Source: Candidatus Pantoea deserta
GTDB lineage: Bacteria; Pseudomonadota; Gammaproteobacteria; Enterobacterales; Enterobacteriaceae
DNA length: 64,000 nt
Direction: 5' to 3'
Assembly (NCBI RefSeq): GCF_003813865.1
Contig: NZ_RMVG01000005.1
Coordinates: 62,001-126,000, forward strand
Made by a program: the position numbers and the translations under genes
Notes under the pieces: generated by a model
Databases searched by the model: none
The model's input: the letters and a program-made list of their open reading frames with translations, nothing else
Told to the model about the DNA's origin: nothing
Shown: positions 9,365 through 19,469 of the stretch, piece by piece
Numbering within the stretch: position 1 is the first letter of the stretch
Layout: every line of letters begins with the position of its first letter

Positions 9365-9604
9365 GCTCTCCCCTTCGCGTTGCGATCCAGAACGGTGGAC
9401 GGGCGATGTGATAAATGCCTGATGCAGGCAAACCGAGCATTAAGTAAAGACGGCTGTGGGGAAAAAATCGACAGGAAACAACGAAAAACGTTACGCAGGG
9501 ATAAAGAGCGACGCGCTGCGCGCGGGGAACGACTCTGTTGGCAGCGAGCGGCTTGCGGCGAGCAGGCCATCAGGCCGTGCCGCTTGCGCGGCACGGCTGC
9601 GCGA
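9365..9604. other. Gap between malQ start and glpR end
   Basis: 240 bases without a convincing gene. It must hold the malQ promoter on the minus strand; an AAGGGGAGAG ribosome-binding site lies directly before the malQ ATG. The glpR 3' hairpin is at its right end. I see no MalT, CRP or other clear operator. Confidence 0.4.
9574..9597 (-). terminator. Hairpin after glpR
   Basis: A perfect 10-bp stem (GCCGTGCCGC with GCGGCACGGC, 4-base loop) lies 8 bases past the glpR stop. There is no U tract on the minus strand, so it is a terminator-like or 3'-protecting structure. Confidence 0.55.
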
Positions 9605-10363
9605 TCAGCAGAGTTCGAGCTGGACCTCGTGCTGCTCAATGACTTTCATAATGCTGGCAGGCGGCTGCTTATCGGTATAGAGCTGGTCGATCAGCCCCAT
9701 ATTGCCGAGATTCACCATCGCGTTGCGACCGAACTTCGAATGGTCAACCACCAGCATCACGCAGCGTGAATTTTCAATAATGGCGCGCTTGGTGCGAACT
9801 TCGTGATAATCGAACTCCAGCAGCGAACCGTCCATATCAATACCGCTGATGCCAAGAATGCCGAAATCGAGGCGGAACTGAGAGATAAAGTCGAGGGTGG
9901 CCTCGCCCATAATACCGCCGTCGCGCGTGCGCACCTCGCCGCCCGCAATAATCAGGCGGAAATCGGGCTTGCTCATCAACAGCGTGGCCACGTTGATATT
10001 GTTGGTCACGACGCGCAGATTTTTATGATTGAGCAACGCATGCGCGACGGCTTCGGGCGTCGTGCCAATATCGATAAACAGCGTCGCACCATCAGGGATT
10101 TCGCTGGCGACGCGTTCGGCGATGCGCGCCTTCTCCGCCGACCACATCATCTTACGCTCCTGCCAGGCCGTATTTTCAGAGCTGGAAGGCAGCGCCGCGC
10201 CGCCGTGGTGACGCTGAATTTTATTCTGATCGGCTAGATCGTTGAGATCGCGGCGAATAGTTTGCGGGCTGACGTCAAAATGCTCCACCAGCTCTTCGGT
10301 ACTGACATATCCCTGACGCCGGACCAGATCGATAATGGCGTCATGACGTTGCGTCTGCTTCAC
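9605..10363 (-). CDS. glpR: DeoR-family glycerol-3-phosphate regulon repressor GlpR
   Basis: GlpR represses the glp genes and releases DNA when bound to glycerol 3-phosphate. The 252 residues have the DeoR layout: winged helix-turn-helix at about residues 5-60 (VEHFDVSPQTIRRDLNDL) and a sugar-phosphate sensing domain with FIDIGTTPEAVA and TNNINVA. It is the last gene of glpE-glpG-glpR on the minus strand, 32 bases after glpG, the same order as in E. coli. Its likely targets include the two operators found between glpE and glpD. Confidence 0.97.
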   Translation of the reverse strand: MKQTQRHDAIIDLVRRQGYVSTEELVEHFDVSPQTIRRDLNDLADQNKIQRHHGGAALPSSSENTAWQERKMMWSAEKARIAERVASEIPDGATLFIDIGTTPEAVAHALLNHKNLRVVTNNINVATLLMSKPDFRLIIAGGEVRTRDGGIMGEATLDFISQFRLDFGILGISGIDMDGSLLEFDYHEVRTKRAIIENSRCVMLVVDHSKFGRNAMVNLGNMGLIDQLYTDKQPPASIMKVIEQHEVQLELC

Positions 10364-10395
10364 ATTACTCTCCTGTTTTCTTTTCTTATCCGGCG

Positions 10396-11229
10396 CTAAC
10401 GACGCCGTACCGCACGGGTATCCGCAAACGCCATCGCCAGGCCGACCAGCAGGCCGGTAACGTGGGCGGCGTTGGCGATAGCCAGGCCAAACGCGCCATA
10501 CCAGCCGATAACCAGCCAGACAATAGCGAAACCAATCAGGCCGCGTTCCAGATAGACGCCGCTTTCGGGATCGCGCTCGCCGCGCAGCCAGCAGTAGCCC
10601 ATCAGCGCGTACACCACGCCCGACAGGCCGCCGAACCAGATACCGCTAAATTTGGCCTGCACGAAGCCGCTGAGCAGCGCCGAAATCAGCATAATCACAA
10701 ACAGCTTGCCGCTGCCCAGCCGTTTTTCCACCGCTCCGCCGAGATACCACCACCACATCAGGTTAAACAGAATATGCAGCAGCGAGAAGTGCAGCAGCGC
10801 GTGGCTGAACCAGCGCCACACCTGAAAATACTGCCCCGGTCCGTCCGGCCAGCTCAGCCACAGCAGCACGGTCTGGTCGCCAAAAATCTGCATCAGAATA
10901 AACACCGCGACGCAGGCGAAAAGCATAGTCATCGTCAGCGGACCGGCACGTTCGCGAATATTTGACCAGAAGTTGCTGCGCTCATAGCGCAGGCCGCTTT
11001 TGGTATTGCCGGTATGCCAGCTGGCGGCCTGGTAGCGGGGATGTTCAGGCTGACGAACAAACTGCTGAAGTTCGTTTTCGACCATTGTCAGCTGGCTGTC
11101 ATTGTCCAGCAGGATGACGTACTGACCGTCATGCTCGATTCGCAGCCTGACGCCGCGCGTCGCCATATAGTCGACAAACGCCTGCGCCATGCGCGGGTTA
11201 TTAAACTGCGTAATGCGCACCATCTTCAC
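10396..11229 (-). CDS. glpG: Rhomboid intramembrane serine protease GlpG
   Basis: GlpG cleaves transmembrane segments of membrane proteins. It has 277 residues: an N-terminal cytoplasmic domain of about 90 residues, then six membrane helices. The catalytic dyad is Ser203 in [12 protein letters not shown] and His256 in [10 protein letters not shown] (E. coli Ser201 and His254). The loop-1 motif [18 protein letters not shown] is also present. It sits between glpE and glpR; the protease has no known mechanistic link to glycerol metabolism. Confidence 0.97.
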   Translation of the reverse strand: MKMVRITQFNNPRMAQAFVDYMATRGVRLRIEHDGQYVILLDNDSQLTMVENELQQFVRQPEHPRYQAASWHTGNTKSGLRYERSNFWSNIRERAGPLTMTMLFACVAVFILMQIFGDQTVLLWLSWPDGPGQYFQVWRWFSHALLHFSLLHILFNLMWWWYLGGAVEKRLGSGKLFVIMLISALLSGFVQAKFSGIWFGGLSGVVYALMGYCWLRGERDPESGVYLERGLIGFAIVWLVIGWYGAFGLAIANAAHVTGLLVGLAMAFADTRAVRRR

Positions 11230-11252
11230 TCTCCTTGTTCACCGCGCGTGGC

Positions 11253-11579
11253 TCAAAGGCCGCCGTTAACCACTTGCGCCGGAAACGCGGCGCGCCAGGC
11301 GTCAAAACCGCCATCGATGCTGTAGGCGGCGCTGAAGCCCTGGCTCAGCAGATACTGCGCGGCGCCTTTGCTGCTGTTGCCGTGATAGCACATCACCAGT
11401 ACCGGCAGTTCGCGGCTGGCGCTGGCGAGAAATTCGTTGAGGTTATTGTTGCTGAGGTGCTGCGCGTTTTCTGCGTGGCCAAGCGCAAAGCTCTGCGGAT
11501 CGCGAATATCGACCAGCAGCGCCCCCTGCGCCAGATGCTCGCTGGCCTGCTGAACGTTAATGCATTCGAAGGTTTCCAT
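11253..11579 (-). CDS. glpE: Thiosulfate sulfurtransferase GlpE
   Basis: A single-domain rhodanese that moves sulfur from thiosulfate to cyanide or thioredoxin in vitro. The 108 residues equal the E. coli length when translation starts at the ATG at 11579; the open frame continues eight codons upstream, but GAGAG lies properly placed before this ATG. The active-site loop is CYHGNSSKG with catalytic Cys64. It is the first gene of glpEGR and is divergent from glpD, sharing the regulatory region at 11580-11806. Confidence 0.96.
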   Translation of the reverse strand: METFECINVQQASEHLAQGALLVDIRDPQSFALGHAENAQHLSNNNLNEFLASASRELPVLVMCYHGNSSKGAAQYLLSQGFSAAYSIDGGFDAWRAAFPAQVVNGGL

Positions 11580-11682
11580 GGTTCTCTCATTACGACGACA
11601 CAATGACTGCCTAGTGTAACCCGATACGAGGCGTCAATAACCTGACAAAGAATCCGGCTTTGTATTTTTTTCTCGACAGGAA

Positions 11683-11698
11683 TGTTAGCTGCATCACG
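11683..11698 (+). promoter_or_regulatory. Candidate CRP site upstream of glpD
   Basis: TGTTA-N6-TCACG matches the CRP half-site pair TGTGA-N6-TCACA at 8 of 10 positions. It lies upstream of the GlpR operators, where the E. coli glpD promoter also has a CRP site. Confidence 0.5.
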
Positions 11699-11732
11699 CT
11701 AAAATGTTTTTAACACGTTAAACACTGGCATC

Positions 11733-11752
11733 AATGTTGGTTTACGATTATC
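11733..11752 (+). promoter_or_regulatory. Candidate GlpR operator 1
   Basis: The 20-base element AATGTTGGTTTACGATTATC resembles the GlpR operator (half-sites of the type ATGTTCG and CGAACAT), though with more mismatches than the neighbouring site. It lies 22 bases (about two helical turns) upstream of operator 2. Confidence 0.5.
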
Positions 11753-11754
11753 AT

Positions 11755-11774
11755 TATGCTCGAAAACGAACATT
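11755..11774 (+). promoter_or_regulatory. GlpR operator 2
   Basis: The element with half-sites TATGCTCG and CGAACATT is close to the GlpR consensus. It lies 33 bases before the glpD start. Tandem operators are known for E. coli glpD. Confidence 0.75.
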
Positions 11775-11806
11775 AATGAACTATTCCGAACATCGGAGGA
11801 GATGAC

Positions 11807-13315
11807 GTGGAAACCAAAGACCTGATCGTGATCGGCGGCGGCATCAACGGTGCCGGTATTGCAGCTGATGCTGCAGGACGCGGCCTGTCAGTGCTGATGC
11901 TGGAGGCGCGGGACCTGGCTTGCGCGACCTCTTCTGCCAGTTCAAAGCTGATTCACGGCGGCCTGCGCTACCTCGAACACTACGAATTTCGCCTGGTGAG
12001 CGAAGCCCTGGCGGAACGCGAAGTTTTACTGAAGATGGCGCCGCACATTGCTTTCCCGATGCGCTTTCGTCTGCCGCATCGACCCCATCTGCGCCCGGCG
12101 TGGATGATCCGCACCGGTCTGTTTTTATACGATCACCTCGGCAAGCGCACCAGCCTGCCCGGCAGTAAAAGCCTGCGTTTTGGCGCGGATTCGGCCCTTA
12201 AACCAGAGATCACGCGCGGTTTCGAATATTCAGACTGCTGGGTCGACGATGCGCGACTGGTGGTGCTGAACGCGCAGGAAGTAGAGAAGCGTGGCGGCGA
12301 AGTGCGTACCCGCACCCGCGTGACCCGCGCCTGGCGTGAAAACGGCCTGTGGATGGTGGAAGCGGAAGATGTCGACAGCGGCAAAACCTACACCTGGCGC
12401 GCAAAAGCGCTGGTAAACGCGGCCGGACCGTGGGTGAAACAGTTCTTCGACGACGGCCTGAAGCTGAAATCGCCTTACGGCATTCGCCTGATCAAAGGCA
12501 GCCATATTGTGGTGCCGCGCGTCCACAATGAGAAGCAGTCCTACATTCTGCAAAATGAAGATAACCGTATCGTGTTTGTAATTCCGTGGATGGATGATTT
12601 TTCTATCATCGGCACCACCGACGTGGAGTACAAAGGCGATCCGAAAGACGTGAAAATCGATGAGAGCGAGATCGACTATTTGCTCAAGATTTACAACAGC
12701 CACTTTAAAAAGCAGCTGGCGCGCAACGACGTGGTCTGGACCTATTCCGGTGTCCGTCCGCTGTGTGATGACGAATCGGATTCACCGCAGGCGATTACCC
12801 GTGACTATACGCTGGACATTCATGACGACAACGGCCAGACGCCGCTGCTGTCAGTTTTCGGCGGCAAGCTGACCACCTATCGTAAACTGGCGGAACATGC
12901 GCTTGAGAAGCTGGTGAAATACTTCCCCAATGCCGGTCCGGCATGGACGAAGAACTGCGTGCTGCCGGGCGGTGACTTCGCCGGTACGCGTGAAGATTAC
13001 GCCGCCAGCCTGCGTCGTCGCTATCCGTTTATTACCGAAGGTATGGCCCGCCATTATGCGCGCACCTATGGCAGCAACACCGAAACGCTGCTTGAAGGCG
13101 CGACCCGTCTTGAAGATCTGGGCGAAAACTTTGGTCATGACTTCTATGAAGCGGAGCTGCGTTACCTGGTACAAAACGAGTGGGTTCGCGAGCTTGATGA
13201 TGCGATCTGGCGTCGTACCAAGCAGGGAATGTGGCTTAATGAGGCGCAGCAGGCGCGCGTGGCGGAGTGGCTGACAACGCACGGTCAGAAGCCCAGCCTG
13301 TCGCTGGCCAGCTAA
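11807..13315 (+). CDS. glpD: Aerobic glycerol-3-phosphate dehydrogenase
   Basis: A membrane-associated flavoenzyme that oxidises glycerol 3-phosphate to dihydroxyacetone phosphate and passes electrons to ubiquinone. The 502 residues begin with the FAD-binding Rossmann motif IVIGGGINGAGIAADAAGRG and contain SSKLIHGGLRYLE, GPWVKQF and GTTDVEYKGDP, all typical of GlpD. The start is GTG at 11807 with a near-perfect GGAGGA site. Upstream lie two GlpR operators and a CRP-like site. Together with the ugp operon in this window it links uptake of glycerol 3-phosphate to its oxidation. A strong terminator follows. Confidence 0.98.
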   Translation: METKDLIVIGGGINGAGIAADAAGRGLSVLMLEARDLACATSSASSKLIHGGLRYLEHYEFRLVSEALAEREVLLKMAPHIAFPMRFRLPHRPHLRPAWMIRTGLFLYDHLGKRTSLPGSKSLRFGADSALKPEITRGFEYSDCWVDDARLVVLNAQEVEKRGGEVRTRTRVTRAWRENGLWMVEAEDVDSGKTYTWRAKALVNAAGPWVKQFFDDGLKLKSPYGIRLIKGSHIVVPRVHNEKQSYILQNEDNRIVFVIPWMDDFSIIGTTDVEYKGDPKDVKIDESEIDYLLKIYNSHFKKQLARNDVVWTYSGVRPLCDDESDSPQAITRDYTLDIHDDNGQTPLLSVFGGKLTTYRKLAEHALEKLVKYFPNAGPAWTKNCVLPGGDFAGTREDYAASLRRRYPFITEGMARHYARTYGSNTETLLEGATRLEDLGENFGHDFYEAELRYLVQNEWVRELDDAIWRRTKQGMWLNEAQQARVAEWLTTHGQKPSLSLAS

Positions 13316-13323
13316 AAGATGAG

Positions 13324-13350
13324 AAACGGGGCTTCGGCCCCGTTTTTTTT
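13324..13350 (+). terminator. Intrinsic terminator of glpD
   Basis: The stem ACGGGGC and GCCCCGT closed by a TTCG tetraloop is followed by eight T residues. It starts 9 bases after the glpD stop. A classic rho-independent terminator. Confidence 0.95.
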
Positions 13351-13352
13351 CG

Positions 13353-13469
13353 CCTGCTGCGCAGGTGACTCTGAGCGGGTTCCGCTTTTTACCTGCTGCG
13401 CAGGCGGCTCTGAGCGGGTTCCGCTTTTTGCCTGCTGCGCAGGCGGCTCTGAGCGGGTTCCGCCCGCCA
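13353..13469 (+). repeat. Three tandem 39-bp repeats downstream of glpD
   Basis: Three head-to-tail 39-base units (13353-13391, 13392-13430, 13431-13469). Each contains a small hairpin CCTGC-TGC-GCAGG and then AGCGG-GTT-CCGCT, in the first two units followed by TTTT. The units look like miniature terminators in the direction of glpD transcription. Read as protein they would encode a 13-residue repeat, but no gene evidence exists. An inverted array of the same family lies at 14062-14178. Confidence 0.85.
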
Positions 13470-14061
13470 GGCGTCAGGGAGTTTCAGCAGCTGCGCTGCC
13501 GGCGTGCGTGTTAAGGGGCTGGCCAGCCCCTTAACAATCCCGGCTTCCGGCAGCCTCCACGCCGCGCTCCGCGCGGTCCCTTCGTTGCTTACGTCGGCCC
13601 CACGGACCGCGCGGATTCGACATCCTGTCTCATGCCGCGCTCTCGCCGACGTCCTGTCGGCTCGTCCTGGCCGCCGTGCGCGCCTCAGCGTGTCGGATGC
13701 CTCTGGCACTGCCCCGCCTGTGAGTCCTCTTTTTTCTTATTAACGGATGTGTTGGCTGAACGCATGGTTCGCGCTTGCAGCAGTGACGCCGCTCACTGAG
13801 ATAAAAAACTCACAGCGAGGTTTTGGGGGGCCATCCCATTCGCTGAGCGGAGAAAGGATTTCAGCATGAGGCGACAGGACGTCGCCGAAAGCGCGGGCCA
13901 GGCCAGGACGGCCTGTCCTGCGCGGTCTGGCAGAAATCCTGACGCAGCGAAGGCACCCGCGCAGCGGGCGGATGGGCTGGCCCGGAGCGCGGGTGCAGGG
14001 CCGGCGCTTACCGGCCCTGCCCGGTCGCCCGCAGCGGGCGAAATGAAACTGCTACGCTGTC
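13470..14061. repeat. Hairpin-rich non-coding island between glpD and glgP
   Basis: No credible gene. Contents seen: a perfect 26-base palindrome at 13510-13535; a 12-bp stem pairing 13568-13579 with 13604-13615 (24-base loop); a 6-bp hairpin at 13645-13661 whose loop GTCCT is complementary to the loop AGGAC of a related hairpin at 13870-13886; and a 10-bp GC-rich hairpin at 13995-14020. The parts around 13640-13665 and 13865-13895 are imperfect inverted copies of each other. I read the region as a mosaic of intergenic repeat elements; the family is not identified. Confidence 0.6.
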
Positions 14062-14178
14062 CGGCGAACGAAACCTGCTCAGCGTCGCCTGCGCAGCAGG
14101 CAAACAACGAAACCTGCTCGGCGCCACCTGCGCAGCAGGCAAACAACCGAACCCGCTCAGCGCCGCCTGCGCAGCAGG
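14062..14178 (-). repeat. Three tandem 39-bp repeats downstream of glgP, inverted to the glpD array
   Basis: Three 39-base units (14062-14100, 14101-14139, 14140-14178), each ending on the plus strand in CCTGCGCAGCAGG. On the minus strand they have the same orientation relative to glgP as the 13353-13469 array has to glpD. They are more diverged than the left array, and the AGCGG-type hairpin is partly decayed. Confidence 0.85.
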
Positions 14179-14203
14179 CAAAAAGCGAAACCCGCCCTTC
14201 CCG

Positions 14204-16651
14204 CTACAACCGCACCGGCTTGATATGCCAAATCTCGTCCGCATACTCCTGAATTGTCCGGTCGGACGAGAAATACCCCATATTGGCAATATTTAACGCC
14301 GCCCGGCGCTGCCACTCTTCCGGCCTGCGGTACAGATCGTCTACCTTATCCTGGGTGTCTACATAGCTGCGATAATCCGCCAGAAGCTGATAGTGGTCGC
14401 CAAAATTCACCAGCGCGTCGAACAGATTGCGGTAGCGGCCCGGCTCCTGCGGGCTGAACACCCCGGAAGCGATCTGCGTCAGCACCTGATGCAGCTCAGC
14501 GTCCTCTTCGTAATATTTACGCGGGTTGTAGCCGCCGCTGCGCAGCGCTTCGACCTGCGGCGTCGTGTTGCCGAAAATAAAGATATTTTCCTCGCCAACA
14601 TGCTCCAGCATCTCGACATTGGCGCCGTCCAGCGTGCCAATCGTCAGCGCGCCGTTAAGGGCGAATTTCATATTACTGGTGCCGGACGCCTCGGTGCCCG
14701 CCGTAGAGATCTGCTCGGAAAGATCCGCCGCCGGAATAATGATCTGCGCAAGGCTGACGCTGTAGTTGGGAATAAACACCACCTTCAACTTGTTCTTCAC
14801 CTGCGGATCGTTATTGATCACGCTCGCCACGTCGTTGATCAGGTGAATAATATGCTTGGCCGTGTAGTAGGCCGAGGCCGCTTTACCAGCGAAAATATTG
14901 ACGCGCGGCACCCAGTCGGCGGTGGGATCGGCCTTGATGCGGTTATAGCGCGTAATAACGTGCAGCACGTTCAGCAGCTGGCGTTTGTACTCGTGGATAC
15001 GCTTGATCTGCACGTCAAACAGCGCGTTGGGGTCCAGCACAATATCCAGATTCTTCGCCACCCAGTCGGCCAGACGACGCTTGTTATCAAACTTGGCGTC
15101 AGCCACTTTTTCAATAAAGGCGGGATAATCGATCTGCTGGTTCAGTTCAGAAAGCTGGCTGAGATCGGTGCGCCAGGTGCGGCCAATTTCCTCGTCCAGC
15201 AGCTCTGACAGCGCAGGGTTAGCCAGCGCCAGCCAGCGACGTGGCGTTACGCCGTTGGTCTTGTTGCAGAAACGGCCAGGGAACAGGCGGGCGAAATCGG
15301 CAAACAACGACTGCACCATCAGGTTGGAGTGCAGCTCGGAAACGCCGTTGACCTTATGGCTGACCACCACCGCCAGCCACGCCATGCGAATGCGGCGGCC
15401 ATTGTTCTCATCAATAATAGAGATGCGCGACAGCAGATCCCAGTCGTCCGGGTAATACTCCTGAATGGTCTTCAGGAAGTAGTCGTTGATCTCGAAAATG
15501 ATGCCGAGATGGCGCGGCAGGATTTTGCCGATCATCTCTACCGGCCAGGTCTCCAGCGCCTCGCTCATCAGCGTGTGGTTGGTGTAGGAGAATACCTGAC
15601 AGGTCACTTCAAACGCATCGTCCCAGCTAAATTTGTGCTCGTCGATCAGCAGACGCATCAGCTCCGGAATCGCCAGCACCGGATGGGTATCGTTGAGATG
15701 AATCGCGATTTTATCCGCCAGGTTGCTCCAGGTTTTATGCATCTGCCAGTGACGGCTGAGAATGTCCTGCACCGTAGCCGACACCAGGAAGTACTCCTGG
15801 CGCAGACGCAACTCGCGCCCGGAGTAGGTCGAGTCGTCGGGATAGAGCACGCGCGATACGTTCTCTGAGTGGTTTTTATCTTCAACCGCTGCGAAGTAAT
15901 CGCCCTGATTGAATTTACCCAGATTAATTTCGTTACTCGCCTGCGCGCCCCATAGCCGCAGCGTATTGGTAGCGTCGGTGTCAAAGCCAGGGATGATTTG
16001 ATCGTAGGCCATTGCCACAATCTCTTCGGTCTCCAGCCAGCGCACCTTCGCCCCTTCATGCTGAATGCGGCCGCCGAAACGCACTTTGTAACGGGTGTTG
16101 TAACGCTGAAACTCCCAGGGGTTGCCGTACTCCAGCCAGTAGTCCGGCGACTCTTTCTGTTCGCCGTCGATGATGTTCTGTTTGAACATGCCGTAGTCGT
16201 AGCGGATGCCGTAGCCTCGTCCCGGCAGCCCCAGCGTGGCAAGCGAATCCAGGAAGCAGGCGGCTAACCGTCCCAGCCCCCCGTTGCCGAGACCGGGATC
16301 GTTCTCTTCCTCCATAAGGTCGGCAAGATTCAGCCCCATCTCATCCAGCGCCTGATTGAGATCGTCATAAATGCCCATCGCCAGCAGCGCGTTGCCTAAC
16401 GTCCGGCCCAGCAGAAACTCCATAGACAGGTAGTAGACCTGGCGAACATCCTGCGAAAGCTGCGCGCGACTGGAACGCAGCCAGCGCTCAACCATACGGT
16501 CGCGCACCGCCAGCAGCGAGGCGTTGAGCCAGTCATGCTGATTAGCCACAGAAGGATCTTTGCCGATGGTAAACATCAGCTTATAGGCAATCGAGTGTTT
16601 CAACGCTTCGACCGTCAGGGTCGGCGAGGTGTAGGTGAAAGGAGCATTCAT
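14204..16651 (-). CDS. glgP: Glycogen/starch/alpha-glucan phosphorylase
   Basis: GlgP releases glucose 1-phosphate from the non-reducing ends of glycogen. The 815-residue GT35 enzyme shows the pyridoxal-phosphate lysine region [14 protein letters not shown] and the preceding phosphate-site segment [11 protein letters not shown], and matches E. coli GlgP in length. It is the last gene of glgBXCAP, 19 bases after glgA. No canonical U-tract terminator follows; instead the 39-bp repeat array begins about 25 bases after the stop. Confidence 0.98.
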   Translation of the reverse strand: MNAPFTYTSPTLTVEALKHSIAYKLMFTIGKDPSVANQHDWLNASLLAVRDRMVERWLRSSRAQLSQDVRQVYYLSMEFLLGRTLGNALLAMGIYDDLNQALDEMGLNLADLMEEENDPGLGNGGLGRLAACFLDSLATLGLPGRGYGIRYDYGMFKQNIIDGEQKESPDYWLEYGNPWEFQRYNTRYKVRFGGRIQHEGAKVRWLETEEIVAMAYDQIIPGFDTDATNTLRLWGAQASNEINLGKFNQGDYFAAVEDKNHSENVSRVLYPDDSTYSGRELRLRQEYFLVSATVQDILSRHWQMHKTWSNLADKIAIHLNDTHPVLAIPELMRLLIDEHKFSWDDAFEVTCQVFSYTNHTLMSEALETWPVEMIGKILPRHLGIIFEINDYFLKTIQEYYPDDWDLLSRISIIDENNGRRIRMAWLAVVVSHKVNGVSELHSNLMVQSLFADFARLFPGRFCNKTNGVTPRRWLALANPALSELLDEEIGRTWRTDLSQLSELNQQIDYPAFIEKVADAKFDNKRRLADWVAKNLDIVLDPNALFDVQIKRIHEYKRQLLNVLHVITRYNRIKADPTADWVPRVNIFAGKAASAYYTAKHIIHLINDVASVINNDPQVKNKLKVVFIPNYSVSLAQIIIPAADLSEQISTAGTEASGTSNMKFALNGALTIGTLDGANVEMLEHVGEENIFIFGNTTPQVEALRSGGYNPRKYYEEDAELHQVLTQIASGVFSPQEPGRYRNLFDALVNFGDHYQLLADYRSYVDTQDKVDDLYRRPEEWQRRAALNIANMGYFSSDRTIQEYADEIWHIKPVRL

Positions 16652-16670
16652 GTCAGTTATCCCAGTCTCG

Positions 16671-18104
16671 TTACAGCAAACGTTGATAAAGATCGCGATA
16701 AGCCTGAGCGGCTACCTGCCAGCTAAAATCCATCCCCATCGCCTGCCGCTGCACGTAGCGCCAGAGTGAAGGCCGCGACCAGAGAACAAAAGCGCGTCGA
16801 ATCGCCCGCAGCAGCGACCACGCATTACTGTCTTCAAAGCTAAATCCGCTGGCGATGCCGTCGGCGAGATTCTCCAGCGAACTGTCGTTCACCGTATCGG
16901 CCAGGCCGCCCGTGCGCCTCACCAGCGGCAGAGTGCCATATTTCAGTCCGTAGAGCTGCGTCAGGCCGCACGGCTCAAAACGGCTTGGCACCATAATGAC
17001 GTCCGCGCCGCCGACGATGCGGTGCGAGAAAGCTTCATGGTAGCCAATTTGCACCCCGACGCTGCCCGGATGCTCTGCCGCCGCCGCCAGAAAGCCCTGC
17101 TGCAATTCGGCATCGCCCTGCCCAAGCAGCACCAGCTGACCGCCCTGCGCCAGCAGGCCAGGCAACGCCTCCAGCACCAGATCCAGCCCTTTCTGCCGCG
17201 TCAGGCGGCTGATCACGGCGAAGACCGGCACGCTGTCATCCACCTTCAGCCCCATTGCGATCTGCAACTGACGCTTGTTTTCCGCCTTCGCTTCCAGCGT
17301 GTCGCGGTTATAGCGCGCGCTGAGCAACAGGTCGTGCGCCGGGTCCCAGATGCCGGGATCGACGCCGTTCAGAATGCCGCTCAGACGGCCTTCGCGCAGC
17401 CGCTGCTCCAGCAGCGACTCCATGCCATAGCCGAACTCTGGACGGGTGATCTCATGCGCATAGGTCGGACTCACGGCGGTAACATGATCGGCGTAAAAGA
17501 GACCGGCCTTGAGGTAGGATATCTGTCCATAGAACTCCAGCCCGTGCATATCGAAGAACGACCTCGGCAGCGCGATTTCGTCCAGATGACGGGCGTTGAA
17601 CAGTCCCTGATAGGCCAGGTTGTGTACGGTAAACACCGACTTTGCCGGACGCCCGCGCGCCTCAAGATAGGCGCAGGTCAAACCGGCATGCCAGTCGTGC
17701 GCGTGCACAATGTCAGGCTGCCAGTACGTATCCAGTCCACAGGCGATTTCACATCCCATCCAGCCAAGCAGAGCAAAGCGCAGATAGTTGTCCACATAGG
17801 CGAACTGCGACGTATCGTGATACGGGCTGCCGGGGCGGTCGTACAGCTCCGGCACGTCGATCAGATAGATGCCGACGCCGTTGAAATGGCCAAACAGCAG
17901 CCGCGTCGGACCGGCAAAGGTCTGCAACTCGGCGACGACTTCCGTTTCGGGAATCCCTTTGCGCAGATCCGGAAAAGCGGGCAGCAGCACCCGCGTATCC
18001 GTTCCATCTGCAATCTGCGCCTGCGGCAATGCCCCAACAACATCAGCCAACCCGCCGGTTTTAAGCAGCGGAAATAGTTCTGAACAGACATGTAAAACCT
18101 GCAT
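16671..18104 (-). CDS. glgA: Glycogen synthase (ADP-glucose)
   Basis: GlgA extends alpha-1,4-glucan chains from ADP-glucose. The 477 residues equal the E. coli length. The N-terminal KTGGLADV motif (ADP-glucose binding), [12 protein letters not shown], and the C-terminal [18 protein letters not shown] and [10 protein letters not shown] motifs of GT5 synthases are all visible. It follows glgC by 68 bases and precedes glgP by 19 bases in one operon. Confidence 0.98.
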   Translation of the reverse strand: MQVLHVCSELFPLLKTGGLADVVGALPQAQIADGTDTRVLLPAFPDLRKGIPETEVVAELQTFAGPTRLLFGHFNGVGIYLIDVPELYDRPGSPYHDTSQFAYVDNYLRFALLGWMGCEIACGLDTYWQPDIVHAHDWHAGLTCAYLEARGRPAKSVFTVHNLAYQGLFNARHLDEIALPRSFFDMHGLEFYGQISYLKAGLFYADHVTAVSPTYAHEITRPEFGYGMESLLEQRLREGRLSGILNGVDPGIWDPAHDLLLSARYNRDTLEAKAENKRQLQIAMGLKVDDSVPVFAVISRLTRQKGLDLVLEALPGLLAQGGQLVLLGQGDAELQQGFLAAAAEHPGSVGVQIGYHEAFSHRIVGGADVIMVPSRFEPCGLTQLYGLKYGTLPLVRRTGGLADTVNDSSLENLADGIASGFSFEDSNAWSLLRAIRRAFVLWSRPSLWRYVQRQAMGMDFSWQVAAQAYRDLYQRLL

Positions 18105-18172
18105 CCTCGGCCTCTTAATTTGTGATCGGGCGCGATCCTCGCGTCGATAATATGGTGCTTTTTATCGCTGGG

Positions 18173-19459
18173 CTACGCGCTGGCCAGCCTGGCAAGCATG
18201 GCGCGTGTGACCAGAACGATACCCTCTTCTGAACGGTAAAACCGGCGGCTGTCCTCGTCGGGATTTTCTCCTATTACCATACCGTCCGGCAGCACGCAGG
18301 CGCGGTCAATCACGCAGTTGCGCAGGCGGCAAGACCGTCCCAGCACCACGTCGGGCAGCAGAACGGCAGAATCTATATTGCAAAAGGAGTTAATGCGCAC
18401 GCGTGGAAACAGCACAGAATTAACGACGACCGAACCGGAAATAATGGAACCGCCCGAAATCAGCGAGTTCATTGTCATGCCGTGGCTGCCTGAACGATCC
18501 TGCACAAATTTTGCGGGCGGTAGCGGCTCCATATGCGTACGGATTGGCCAGGTATGGTCATACATATCCAGTTCTGGCATCACCGAGGCGAGATCGAGGT
18601 TAGCCCGCCAGTAAGCCTCCAGCGTCCCTACATCGCGCCAGTAGGGCGGCGAATTTTCATCATGCTGCACGCAGGAGAGCGTAAACGAGTGGGCGTAGCC
18701 TTCCCCGCTCGCCACCACCTTCGGCAGAATATCTTTGCCGAAGTCATGGTTGGACCCAGGTTCCTGAAGATCTTCTTCCAGCAACTGATACAGATAATCA
18801 GCGTTAAACACGTAGATCCCCATACTGGCGAGCGCTTTAGTGTCATCGCCAGGCATGGCTGGCGGCTGCGGCGGCTTCTCGACAAAGTCGACGACTCTGT
18901 TTTGTTCATTCACAGCCATCACGCCAAACGCGGTCGCCTCATGGATCGGCACGGGCAGGCAGGCAATGGTGCACCTGGCGTTCGCATCGACGTGGTCGAG
19001 CAGCATGCGCGAATAGTCCATCTTATAAATATGGTCCCCGGCCAGAATCACGATGTACTGCGCCTGATAGCGGCGAATAATGTCGAGGTTCTGGGTTACG
19101 GCGTCGGCAGTGCCGCGATACCATTGTTCTGTTGAGGTACGCTGCTGAGCCGGCAGTAAATCAACAAATTCGTTCATCTCCTCGTTGAAGATAGACCAGC
19201 CGCGCTGAACGTGCTGCGTTAGCGTATGCGACTGGTACTGCGTAATCACGCCGATGCGGCGGATACCGGAATTAATACAGTTAGAGAGGGCAAAATCGAT
19301 AATGCGAAACTTACCGCCGAAGTGCACGGCCGGTTTGGCGCGTTTCGCCGTCAGGTCTTTCAGGCGCGTGCCTCTTCCCCCGGCGAGGATCAGCGCAACC
19401 GTCTGTGTAGGGAGCTGGCGGGCCAGCATCAGGTGTTCAGTTCTGTCTAACTTAACCAT
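18173..19459 (-). CDS. glgC: Glucose-1-phosphate adenylyltransferase
   Basis: GlgC makes ADP-glucose from ATP and glucose 1-phosphate, the committed and allosterically controlled step of glycogen synthesis. Starting at the ATG at 19459, which has AAGGAG before it, the protein has 428 residues against 431 in E. coli; the frame stays open 46 codons further upstream without similarity. Visible motifs: [16 protein letters not shown] (nucleotide), [11 protein letters not shown] (fructose 1,6-bisphosphate activator lysine), [12 protein letters not shown], and a C-terminal left-handed beta-helix. The GGA in the ribosome-binding site could be a CsrA contact as known for E. coli glgC; this is inference. 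Confidence 0.98.
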   Translation of the reverse strand: MVKLDRTEHLMLARQLPTQTVALILAGGRGTRLKDLTAKRAKPAVHFGGKFRIIDFALSNCINSGIRRIGVITQYQSHTLTQHVQRGWSIFNEEMNEFVDLLPAQQRTSTEQWYRGTADAVTQNLDIIRRYQAQYIVILAGDHIYKMDYSRMLLDHVDANARCTIACLPVPIHEATAFGVMAVNEQNRVVDFVEKPPQPPAMPGDDTKALASMGIYVFNADYLYQLLEEDLQEPGSNHDFGKDILPKVVASGEGYAHSFTLSCVQHDENSPPYWRDVGTLEAYWRANLDLASVMPELDMYDHTWPIRTHMEPLPPAKFVQDRSGSHGMTMNSLISGGSIISGSVVVNSVLFPRVRINSFCNIDSAVLLPDVVLGRSCRLRNCVIDRACVLPDGMVIGENPDEDSRRFYRSEEGIVLVTRAMLARLASA

Positions 19460-19469
19460 GTCTGACTCC

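Noticed and set aside
9365..9480. MalT box before malQ
   Set aside because: The only GGGGA-like string is the ribosome-binding site directly before the start codon.
13353..14178. CRISPR array
   Set aside because: Units are contiguous 39-bp repeats without unique spacers, they occur in two opposed sets, and there are no cas genes.
13866..14252. Short frames across the glpD-glgP island that encode repetitive Ala/Arg-rich peptides
   Set aside because: They translate the inverted repeats and 39-bp units in both directions, lack ribosome-binding sites and show no domain.
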